Below are positions 13,274-24,305 of a DNA stretch of 64,000 nucleotides, one piece after another. A model generated the notes under the pieces. The model searched no databases, was not told where the DNA came from, and saw only the letters and a program-made list of their open reading frames with translations. The DNA is from Acridotheres tristis. Lineage: Eukaryota; Chordata; Aves; Passeriformes; Sturnidae. The position numbers were made by a program, and so were the translations under genes. Where the stretch lies: positions 41,591,154 through 41,655,153 of the forward strand of contig CM072887.1 in assembly GCA_037013685.1 (NCBI GenBank). Reading direction: 5' to 3'. The first letter of the stretch is position 1. Every line of letters starts with the position of its first letter.

Positions 13274-13550
13274 GGAACAGTAGTAATAGGAATGGGTTCA
13301 AACTGAAAAGAGTGGAAATTTAGGTCAGATATACAGTAAAAACTCTTCACTGTGAGGGTGGTGAGGCACTGGCACGTTGCTCAGGGAAGCTGTGGATGCC
13401 CCATCCCTGGCAGTGTACAAGACCAGGTTGGATGGGGCATTGAGCAGCCGGGTCTAGTGAAAGGTACCCCTGCCCGTGGCAGAAGGGTTAGAACGAGATG
13501 AGCTTCTAGGGCTCTTCCAACCCAAACCATTTCATTATTCTATTCTATGA
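13274..13550 (+). mobile_element. CR1 LINE 3'-end fragment
   Basis: A classic avian CR1 3' end. In order it shows a TTTAGGTCAGATAT segment, GAGGGTGGTGAGGCACTGG, GATGCCCCATCCCTGGCAGT, AGGTTGGATGGGGC, a GAGATGAGCTTCTAGGGCT stretch and CTTCCAACCCAAACCAT, ending in the ATTCTATTCTATGA tail. It lacks the 5' part, as is usual for 5'-truncated CR1 copies, and carries no usable reverse transcriptase frame. Confidence 0.95.
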
Positions 13551-16500
13551 TTTGTCATCTCAAAGAGTACTAAATGTTTTAAAGATTGCAGAAAAATAAT
13601 GGTCTTGAGTAAGGTATTTGGTATGTAATTAGCATGGATTCCACAATAATTAATTAAACTTCAGCTAAAGGTTAAGCTAAAAGTCTAAAGGTAAAGGGAC
13701 TTAGCTGTATGCTTCATTCCCACCAGGAGTATGAGAATCACTGAAAACCACTTTGGAAAATAAGGGAGGAATATTCCTCCCCCGCACATGTACTTAACTT
13801 TGATGTGTGTGTGGGCCTCCAAAAAGAAAGAAGGGGGATATTGCAGCAGGATTTGAGACTGGGAAGTGCAAGCTGCAAAATTCAGGTGATGATTCCCAAG
13901 GACCCAAGCTGAAGGGATGCTCATGACAGGCAGTGATGACATGGGTTTGACTGTGAGTCATCCGTGAAACAAAGGTTCAGGACAGAATTACAAATCTTGC
14001 CCCTAACAAGAGGGGAAGAGGAGAGCCAATTTCACTCCATTAACATTTATTTAATGAAAGATGGTAACTAGATAGGTGCTTTTCAAAAGTAGTTCGGGAC
14101 ACCTTCTGGTTCACATGCATTCCTCGACAAATCAGCTGCCAGAGCTGTGCTTAGTGGATCATAACTGAATGTGTCACATGGATTTCTAAAAGCCTTATCT
14201 CTGGAAAGGGACAACTGTGAGATGTGAGTGAAAAGTCTGGCTGTAGAACTGTCAGAAAGACCCTGTACAATAAAGCTTTAAGAATGAATCCTGCAGGATG
14301 GTATACATTTAGATCAGGTTTGAAACCATAGAGAGGGTTACAGGCAGTGACGGGCAAAAGCTGCAAGAAGCATCTGGTTGAAATCTCTGATTGAAGCAGA
14401 AACTCAGGTTAGTTTCAGATGACAGTTGAAAAGCAGAACTGGGAGTAAGAAACAGGCACTTGTGCTAGGACATTCATTAAACAGGCCCAGCTTCTAGGTT
14501 TGGGCTTATTTTAATCACACATGTAGTCTTTTTGCTTTCAGATCTTTTCAGTGGGTATGTTCTGACATAGACACAATGCAATATGATGTTAAAAACATTA
14601 GGATGGTGCCAAATCAATTTGAGGCATATGAGAAGCTTTGTTATTATATAAAAAAGAACCTATGAATATCTGGGAGGTAGGAAACCAGTATTATTATAAC
14701 CTTGCAAAAATTATGTACAGCCTTATCTTTGACATTTTTGGAGGATTGTTTGTATCTAGAAAGAAGACAGCTGTTTCTGAAGGAAGTTTATTTCTGAAGG
14801 CTGATGGAGAATTGTAACTGAATTTGCTTAGCTGCTTGTGGGAGTTCCTAGAACATGGGAATATGAAGCAGTTCCCAAAGACTGGAACTCTGACAGCTGT
14901 AAAATGATTGCTTTTGAGAGTAACCACGTAAGGGCAATGAGAAGCCTTTCTGTGCCATCTTGTTTCTCTACTACCCACCTGTTTTTGTGCCTCTCATTAT
15001 ATATTCCTGAAAAAGCAAGGCTGAGAAATTGTCCTGGAAAGAGTGCATTGTAATAAGACGTAGCTTTTGCCCGTTCTAGCACTTGAAAATTGTGTTTTGA
15101 TTTATGATGTGTGGTTTGGCAAATCTGTTTTTGCAAGCTGCAGGCAATTGTCTGTAGAAACCATGCTCTGAACAGAACGAGCACAGAGGCCTCTGATGGG
15201 CTCCTCAGAGACCACCGTGCGTGGAGCCAGTAAAAGAGAGTGCCAAAGGAAACATTTGTATTACAGTCCAGGAGGAACCAGACCTTGGTTTTATCAGTCT
15301 CCTCAGTCTTCCTTGATGGAAACCTCTAAATGTGCTCATCATTAAGTCAAGGTAAACACACTCTGTATCCCCACTCCAGAAAATACAGACTGTGTGCTGG
15401 CAGATCTACAGCCCTGGATTGTCATCATCCTTGATACATGGCTCAGCCTCTTCTCCAGGGGAAAGGAAAGCTCATGCCAGCTGCACAGTAGTTCATGCTG
15501 CACATGCCAGAGCAGTGCCCAGGAGGGCAGTGGCTTGGTGCCTCTCACATTGACATCACAGGGGACTGGAAATCACCACATGATGAACTCTGCTTAAACA
15601 GTCCATGGTCTCAGCCTCATCATGCACAGCAGGTTTTCAGGGGCCCTACAACCATCCTCACTCCTGGCACCATTTCTTCTTGCCTATTGAGGCTGGACCA
15701 GTGGAGACAAAAGCCCTGGGTGAAGGTTCAGGAAACACATGCAATGCTTTTTGATTTTCTGCCTCTCTGGTACTTATTGGAGAGTGTATGAGCAGAGCAG
15801 CCTATGTGCACCAGCGAGCCAGGCATGAACATCCCATGTACCCACATTAGAAATGATGTGGATGGATAGTTTTTCCCAAGCTCCAGCCATCCCCTGCAGG
15901 ACCTGCCATGGCACAACATGTTTATGGAAGGGTAAAATTCCTCTCTCTGCAGGTCAAGGCCTATGCAACATTCAAACCCCACTGAAGTGTATCCTGATCA
16001 AAGACCTAAGACATCATTTCAGCTCACTGTGGGAGATACACTGAGAAAAACCATACATCAAGTCCCATACTGAGATTCCCACCGATGATGATGCTGACAC
16101 AGGAATCTGTCGTTGATCCTAGCGGGCTCCAGGGTGATTATTCCTGTGGGTGAGGTTGCTCATGTGTATATGTGGGAATGGGGCCTTTGGCTGGTGCCAC
16201 TGAGCAGAGCTTTTCTCACAGACTTGTCTAGGATTTTACTGCTAAATCTCTTTAATGATCCCAATACACTCCTACATTCTGTTTTTCAGGGCTAAGCAGA
16301 GTAAAAATGAAGGAGCAAGGAAGCCACAAATGGAGGAGGCTCAGCAAGGCACTTCAGGCACTGGACTACAATCCTAAGTAGCAGCAATGACTTTTTCTGC
16401 TTTGTATTTGCTATTCTCATAGTTAAAAACTGTGATGGTATTTTTTAGCTAAGAAATCACTGGATTTTCTACAGACCCCTGAACTGAGTCTCAGCAGTCC

Positions 16501-16707
16501 CTGTGAAGTACATTAAACGTTAGGTCATCCTTAGCATTGCCAGTCCTGGGAGTGTCTGGGTGCTGGATCTTACCAGTGGTTCTGCAGAGCTGTGTGTGAC
16601 AAAACCAAGAAGAGATTGTGCTCAAAGTGTGCATCAGCCTCCTCTGGAGTGCTTATCCACACCATTACCACTGCACAACAGCAGAATCATTGCAAGCAAA
16701 AGGGTAG
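13551..16707. other. Non-coding sequence, no gene recognised
   Basis: Homeodomain-type TAATTA clusters occur at about 13,625-13,665. Nothing else stands out. Confidence 0.7.
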
Positions 16708-16825
16708 AAGTGAGAAAAAGGAAACCTGATAAAATCAGTGGGAAAGAGACTCGACTTCACGGAAAGACAGACACAAACTATGGCCAGTGAAATAGTCTCC
16801 TTAAAATCCCGGGGTTGAAAACAAG
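16708..16825 (+). repeat. Dispersed direct repeat, copy 2 (118 bp)
   Basis: Partner of 4183-4300, about 12.5 kb away in the same orientation. Both copies start at AAGTGAGAA and end near GGGTTGAAAA, so the shared unit has consistent edges. Divergence is much higher than for the 416-bp inverted repeat, so the two duplications are of different age. Confidence 0.9.
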
Positions 16826-17692
16826 CCCAAAAGAAAAAGAGGCACTTGTAGGCAGACTTATGAGCCTTCTGAAAAGTTGGGAGAATGCCACAAAGATGTT
16901 GTCTGAGTCACACAGGTGCTGAACTCCCTTGTGCAGAAAGTCCCTGTGTGTGTGAATAACTTTACCTGTGGGAGCGGAATTGTTGCCAAGAGGACACATT
17001 CTCCAAACAGGGTGCCCTGTGCTTCTCTGTGAGCTGTGGGCTGTGTGAGCCTAAGGGAGGAAGCTGCTCACACGCCCCCGGCAATCTGTCATCCCCGGGT
17101 CCAGGCTGCTGTGAACGAGTGCCAGCACCACGCACATTTAATTAACCTTTCTACAAGTTGTAAGATGAGCCATCTCTGTTCGCCACGAGATTTATTTTCA
17201 GCGCTGCATGATGGCAATAGAAAATAGACACTGCAATTCAACAGGAAAGGGAGCAAATATGGGCAACACCTTCCATTAGGGAAGCTGGTTTAGCACAGTG
17301 TAGCATTCTGATTTTTTTACAGTCTCCTCTAGCAAATTCATTCTGTTTCCCATACATCAAGGCTCCTGGAAAGTCCTTGTGTCATATTCATTTCTCCTTA
17401 GCACACGTGTGAAATGCACCCAGGGCCCATGAAGCAGAACTGCAGCGTCAAAGATTCACAGATGTTCCGCCTGCACCATATGGCGTGTTCCCCACCATTC
17501 CCTGCAGAGTGGCTTCTTGTGCTGAAAGTCAATGTTTTCCCCACACATGGGGAAACCAAATGGAGTGGCTATAAAAGGAAAAAAGGAAGAAAAAAACCAC
17601 CAACAAATCAGAGAAAACTGGTCTGAAAAAGCAATCCATAAAGAGAGTAAGTAGACTTGGCTAACATTGGGCACACCAGTGTAAAAAGCTGT

Positions 17693-17714
17693 GTGCACAC
17701 TCTTCAGTGTGCAC
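17693..17714. repeat. 9-bp perfect hairpin
   Basis: GTGCACACT, loop CTTC, AGTGTGCAC. Short and probably incidental. Confidence 0.85.
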
Positions 17715-19636
17715 TGTGAATTTAAAGCACAAATCAGGAGTACGTTAAACGATATGCTAAGTTGTATCCCAGCCACATACTATTGTCAGCTTGTACTCCA
17801 GCATTCAGGCACTTAACCACAGAGGGCTCCGGAGAAATGGCTTTTTATAACTGCCTGTGTTTTGTCAGAAGTATGGAATATCGTCAGCACAGCTTGCAAA
17901 TATCATTACTAGGAAACGTAGAGTACTTCTAAAGCATCTTTCATTTAAAGTCACCCTGTACATCTTTCATTTCAATCCACCCAGTGCAGGAAGGATTAAT
18001 GCATTTGAAGTTGTAAAAAAAAACAAAAAACCAAACACAGAACCAAACAACCAAACAGAAAACAAATTAATTAAAGTAATATAAGGTTTTCTAAGTCCTC
18101 AGCTTTTGTGACCAAACTCTGTGTGTCAATCATATAGACACGTTCAAAAATATTTTCTAAGATAGCAATGTCAATAAGACATCTATGGTAAATCCTGTTT
18201 GACCTTTCTGGGGGCAATGTACCCAGCTTCCAGCTCCAGCTGGGCAGGCCTTCCCCAGGAGACATAATCCAGCCTTGCTTTGCCCATTGCTTTGGGCCAC
18301 GCTCGAACAGCTTTTCATAAATGTATTCCTGCTGCTAGAAACAACCCTCTAGGGCAGGGTGCGAAGAGCATCAGCTCCAGTCAGAGCTACAAGCTGAACG
18401 TAAAAAGCAGCTCACACCATTTCCTCCAGCTCCTGGGTTTTCCTTTGAGAATGTGCCATCCACAAACTGATCTAATCACGAATCAGCCCAGACTTGCTGA
18501 AGCAGAGAAATTTGGCTGGGAGCAGAAGACACAGGCTCATCTGAAAGCCTGTGGAGTTGCAACTGTGCCATATGACACGGAATTGTGATGTGGGATTTTT
18601 TGGGGGAAGGTGGCAAAGCCCTTCAGACTCTGAACAGCTTTGGACCTGGTGACATCACAGCTGCTTCATACATCTCCTGAAAATATGGCAAAATAACAAT
18701 TAAGGAAAACACTCCTAACTGAAAGCTGCACCTGTACACAGTAAAAGATACATATATGTGTTCCTCCAGCCCATGCAAATAGAAAATACACAGAGGTTCA
18801 CTGCATATATAGACTCTGATCACCAGATCCTTTATGTGCGGGCACATTTTTTTACACAGGACATCACAGAGACTTGAGAGGGACAAGTCATGCAGGTTTG
18901 AGGCAGCGCCCCATCGCTGCTGGTGTGACTAAGTAAATGGCAGCAAATAACATTTTGAGGCCAAATTTCGGGCGTCTCAGGCTGAATTAAAATGCCTGAA
19001 TCATCTCATCTCACATTTTCACTGTTGTCAGCCTCCAGCCTGCACAGCAGAGCCAACAGAGTGACTCTGGTGCAAAAGCAGAGTGATAGCCAAGCCCCCA
19101 GGCCCCCCACGCACACACTATCGGAGGGAACTGGTACCAGGCTCTGCTGTGTAAACAACCAGGGCAAAGGAGAAGGAGGTGGTGGTGGGGTTAAATATCT
19201 GCTCTCTTTTACGAGACCACCTACAAAATGTTGCAAAGACCCTGCAACAAAAATAATCTGCCACGATTCCAGTGTTAGGCAAAATATAAACAATTTAAGT
19301 GCTCTGTTAAAGAGAACATCTGGGGAGTTGCGAGCTGCACAGATGTTTTCACAAGTTGTTTTTTAAGGAAAAGTAACCCTACTAAGTTTTCTGCCTCTTC
19401 CATCTTGTCTCTCTTGACTGTGTTTATCAAACCAAGATATAAACACATTAAAAAACCTTTAGAGGGCCATCTCATGCTGTATTATTAGTTTGGGATTGAC
19501 TGAGGGTTGACAGCTGGCTTCGGTTTGACCCCTGGTTCTTTTAAAGTCACTCCACACAAATAATTAACCAGTTTGTATGTTGGTTGGAGTTTACATGCAT
19601 AAATATATACACGCATGCAGATACACATGGATAGAT

Positions 19637-19659
19637 ACACACACACACACACACACGTA
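19637..19659 (+). repeat. (CA)n microsatellite
   Basis: About ten CA dinucleotides in an AT-rich stretch that also contains ATAAATATATACACGCATGC-type alternation. Confidence 0.95.
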
Positions 19660-20958
19660 TGAAGCAGTTTGCTAGACATGACCATCAGACTTAGCATCAG
19701 GATCACACAGGCTGGCCTGGGGCCCTGCCTGGGCAGCCAGGAGAGTGGTCACAGTTTTGGGAGTCCTTGAGGAAGGCAGGTGCTAGATAGAAGAATCTCT
19801 GGGTGAGGAAGGTTTGTTGCCTTGGGAAGTACAAGAGGTATACTGCTTAAGGCAGTTTTTATTTTAGCATCAAGCTCCTTCAGAATGGAAAGACATTTGG
19901 TTTCTTAGATTAAAAAAATACAATTTGAATTTTTAGAAAATAATTTGTTTTTTCTTAATTCTGTAAAAACCCTCAAAAAATCAACTGTGATTGAAATATT
20001 AAAAAATAAATTAGAAAGGCTAATTAGAGAAGCAAATGTACTTAATCCTTGAAATACATGAGAAAATAAATTTTCCCACTGGGTCATTAGGAAGCAGAAC
20101 AATTCAACAAAGCAGTAATCTTGCAGCAGAATAGGTATTTGATCCCTTTAAATGCTGGCGTTTTCCAGGGAGGGGGGTGGAGATTCTTACTGCGCTCAGC
20201 TAATAAAAGTAATGCACCAGAAGAACCTGAGGTGTCGAAACAGGAGATGCTGAAGCAAATTAACAAACTCAGTACTGTGTGTCACCAGGCCCAGATGGTA
20301 AATACCAACAAGACCTGAGTGAAGAGTTGGAAACCTCAGAAAGCCCTGCCCTTCACTAAACCCTGTTTGTGTCTTGGAGGACTGGCAAGCAGTGGAGGCT
20401 GTGCCCATGTCTTCAAGCCAGCCCATGTCTCCAACTGGGGAAAGTCTGGCCCAGCAGTCTCTGCCTCAGACCTGCTTATCTGGTTGGGTGCAGTTGGGTC
20501 TGGAAGACCAAGATTTTCCACTCTGGTCACTGAGCCAGCCAGCAGCTTGGCAGCCAGGGATGGTGGAAAAGCAGTTCACAGGCAGTATAGGGTCTCAGAG
20601 CCATGGTCTCATTGCCCACCCCCTCCCCCCCCAGCAGTGTGAGGGAAAACAGGGAATTACTCTTGCCAAGCCAGAGGTGCCATCAGGATCTCAGGGTTGG
20701 TGGCTGTATTGGGCACAGGTTGATACCACCAGAGACATGGTCACATCCATGGGATAATGGGACCCCAAACAAATGTGAAAATGCCTGGCAGTGACACTGG
20801 CCAGACTGAAAGATGGGAAAAGCAAAAGAAGATTAAAAAAGACACAAATGTGAAAAGCATTTGAGATGCTTTATGGTATTTCACTACTGGTGATGCAAAA
20901 GTGCTACTAGAAGCATTATGAAGAGGTTCTTCTGTTTTGTTTAATGGGAATTTATATT

Positions 20959-21240
20959 ATAGAATCATAGAATGTCCTGAGTTGGAAGGGATGCATAAGG
21001 ATCACTGAATTCAACCCCTGGCTCTGCACAGCTTCTTCCCTAAGAGTCATACCAAGTGCCTGAGAGTATTGTCCAAATGCTTTTTGAACTGTCAGGCTGA
21101 TGCTGCGACTACTTCCCAGAGAGAGCCTTTTCTAGTGCCCAACTACCCTCTGAGAGAAGAACCCTTCCCTGATACCCAGCCTAAACCTCCCCTGATACAC
21201 CATCATGCCATTCTCTAAGGTCCTCCCCCTGGTCATCAGA
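20959..21240 (-). mobile_element. CR1 LINE 3'-end fragment, reverse orientation
   Basis: It begins on the plus strand with ATAGAATCATAGAATG and GAGTTGGAAGGGATGCATAA, the reverse complement of a CR1 tail. AGGATCACTGAATTCAACCC and CAGCCTAAACCTCCCCTGAT follow. It is 5'-truncated near 21,240 and moderately diverged. Confidence 0.93.
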
Positions 21241-23639
21241 ATTTTCTGTTTTTTTCCCTTTATAGTACTGTTTCAAGAAACAAAGAATGATCAACATCAC
21301 TGTTGTGCCTGTCTGGTGTAACCTGGGAGGTAGTGTGGAGGAAGAAAGAAAGGGGTGCAGGGTTATGAATAGTGTAACTTGGAAAAATTCAACAAGTAAA
21401 CTTGCAATAAGCAAGAAGCAGCTAGCTGTTCACTACATTATCTCTCTGCTACTCCTTGGTTGAGAGCTTTCTAGGAGATCAGCTTGGTGAGGATTTTTAC
21501 CTGTCCCCGGAGAAGGGCAAAGACTCTGCTGTGTGGCCAACTTAAATAAATCTGATTTTGTGCCTGTGCTGGACACTGACTTATTTGGGATGTAAAATGG
21601 TATCTCTGGAGAAGTAAGGCATTAAAATAAGCATATTAATAAATAAACAATGATATTTTATATTCACTGTGTAAAAAGAATATTATTACAGCCCCAGCCT
21701 GCCTTTACATGTGACCAGAAGGTACCCTTTGCAGCTTGGGCTCTGTTGCAGTCTGAATGAAGTAGCAACAGCCATTGACATGTGCTCTGTTATAAAATGG
21801 ATCTTGATTTCCCTGCTTCTCTGGGTGACCAGTGCCATGAGGAAACTCTTGCTGTGCAGAAGTGCTGCATCCTCAGCCTTTGCTGGGGATGAATTTGCAT
21901 TTCAGCAAATGACTCCTAGTACTGCAGGATGCAACTTCCAGCCCCCTGTTTTTGCTGTGGCTGGCCAGAGACAAGAGGCACACAGAAGCACAAAGCTTTC
22001 TTTGCAAAGGCTGTGTATCTCTCAGCCCCTTACAGGGCAAAGCCCCAGCTGCTGGCAGTGCTGTGATAGCAGTGATCAGCCACAGCCTGGGAGGATGCAG
22101 AGCAGGACAGAGCCAGGTGTGGGAGGGAGCAGTGCCCGTGCCTGAGCCCCCAGCCACCACAGGGATGTGTCCCCAGTGGGTGCTGCACAGCCAGGCTCTG
22201 CCTGCTGTGTTCTCCCCATGGACACCTGCAATAGAAGAGACAGTGGGACATAGACAGGACTCTCCTGGATAGAACCTTCCCAGCATAAGTTATGTTTAAA
22301 CACAGCCCTCAAAACAAACCCCTTGTTGTTTTATGCCACAGAGTGCATGATGCCTGACAATGCACTCCTGACTGCTGGGCAAGGTAGCCTCAAAACTGCT
22401 TTGCTGCTCTTTGATAAACAATTTGTCAGAGCAGCAAGGAACCTCTAAAACCAGGTATTTCTCTCCTGCTTTTTTTTCCTATCTCAAAACCCTGGTGCAC
22501 TCACAGTGAATTGGAGATTGCAGGACACTCCTTAGCTCTGCATCATGGCCTAATGACAAGAGGATTTGCCCATCTGTACCAGTCTTGTGACATTTTAAAA
22601 AGTCACTCCTCCCAAAGGAGCAAGCAAGAATCAATTCTATTTGCAACCTGAAGATAAAAATATCCCTTTCTCTCCAATTTAGGCATAGGAAGAAAAAAAT
22701 TGAATTCTGCCTTGCTAACTGTAGAAGAAAAAGAACTATCTCAATCTCTCTCTCCCCTTTGTTATTTTATTCTGAGTTGGGTTAAGCAGTTTTGCATTTA
22801 CCCTGCTGCAAGGCAAAGTAGATCAGAGGCTAAACCAGCAAGATTTTTTGATGGTGGTGAAGACTATCTATCCCCAGAGACATCAAGCAGCAGGACCTTT
22901 AGTTGGCTGAGACCTGTGGCCCTCCCAAATGTTTCAGACCACATGCCTCACTGTCTCCCAAGCTGCATGTTTGAGTAAACTCCCAAAAACTTTAGAAAAA
23001 ACTTTAAAGAAAAATTTAAAGAAATCCACACAATTTGATCAGGTTTCATCAGGCATCTTGGACTTGTTCTTTGGATGTTCAAAGAATTCACTGAAAGACC
23101 AGATCTCCTTGTTAGCAGGAATTTGCACATTTTATATGGCCAGGTTTGCTTTCATTCCTCTTTTCTATCAGCCTTATGTACAGAGGTCAGGTCTTAGCAT
23201 CACTGGCCATGGACAGTCACATTCTTTTTGCAGAACCTGGATGGATTCAGTTCAGTTTAGTTTTGCACCAGGGAAAGGGATGGGGAATTTACAGAAAACC
23301 TCGCTGAACTGAGTTTTAAGATCTGGCAATTGAGGCACAGATCTATCCAAGTGCATTCCATGGAGCAAAACATTTTCCACCTGAGGGATCACAGTGTGCT
23401 TGGTCTGGACCACATGCTATAATGATGGGTGATGATTCTTCCTTCTTGCCCCCCAGCGTTAAGGTGTCTCCAGCCAGCCTGTGAATTTCTGTGTCCCACG
23501 GGCCTGTGGGAACATGCTGAGAAATGTATTCCTCTCTTCAAATTGCAACCATCTACTGTGCAATTGTTTGTGCCCTGCTGAGTACAAAAAGGGCCCAGAG
23601 CTGAGGGCTGGTGCTGGGGGCTGCTGCCACCACGGGAAC

Positions 23640-23745
23640 AACAACCCGGTGGCAGCAAACAATGGCCTTTGTCTGCTAACAACGGCTCGTGATGGGGGCA
23701 AGCAGCTCGGCTTCTCGTCTCATTTTCGTTTTAGGAATGCAGAGC
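23640..23745. promoter_or_regulatory. Candidate element with back-to-back SOX-like sites
   Basis: AACAATGGCCTTTGT at 23658-23672 is a near-palindromic pair of SOX-type sites. CTAACAACGG and several CpGs follow, in a local context richer in CpG than its surroundings. Function is inferred only. Confidence 0.22.
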
Positions 23746-24084
23746 AAAAGAGACCCTTTTAAGGGGAGTGGGGAGGACAAAATAACTTGGGAAATAAGGT
23801 GATTCAAAATCCTCAGTGTTGCTCCCTCATTCTACTTTTTAATGGTGTGAGTTAACTGGTGGGAAAACCTGATTCCCACTAGAGCTCTCAGCTTATTGCT
23901 TTCAGGCAGCTCTGTCCTCCACCTCCCAAAAAGTACGTGCCTCTTCTAGCCTGGAGCATGCCCATGGACCAGTCTGTAGCTTGGCTCAAGGTGAAGTCTT
24001 CAGGTAGCTTTGCCAGTGTAGCAGGCTCTCAGGCCACCAGCTCTGGATGTGTTAGAATGTTTGTGGAAGGTGATAGAAGCTTTG

Positions 24085-24305
24085 TTAAAAATTCTCTTTA
24101 AAATCCATTTGCGCTCCCAAGTCTATGAGAAATCACGGCTCTGACCTCGGGGAAGCTGCATGATGGGTGAGATGGGAGGCAATAACTAACAAAGGAGAAA
24201 GGTGACATTTGCACTAATATCCTACCAGTCCTATTTAGGGCAAAGCTGGAGCCCGCTGGTAGCACTGCGAACTGATTTGCATAATAATCTGTGTGCTCCA
24301 CACTT
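24085..24305. promoter_or_regulatory. Candidate conserved non-coding element with octamer motif
   Basis: A balanced-composition stretch free of repeats. It contains ATTTGCATAATAAT at 24275-24288, an exact POU octamer next to a SOX-like half site, plus CCATTTGCGCTCCC upstream. The regulatory call is inference from motif content. Confidence 0.25.

Larger units (their letters stand above)
16826..20958. other. Non-coding sequence with simple repeats
   Basis: Positions 17,100-17,230 are unique, AT-rich and motif-dense (TTTAATTAACC). An AC-rich low-complexity patch lies at about 18,015-18,065, a CA repeat at 19,637 and a strongly AT-rich patch at 19,905-20,060. No gene recognised. Confidence 0.7.

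Noticed and set aside
17693..17714. 9-bp hairpin as a miRNA or terminator
   Set aside because: The stem is far too short for a miRNA precursor, and hairpin terminators are not a vertebrate Pol II signal.
21711..22286. 144- and 137-codon frames on opposite strands
   Set aside because: They overlap antisense to each other and resemble no known protein.
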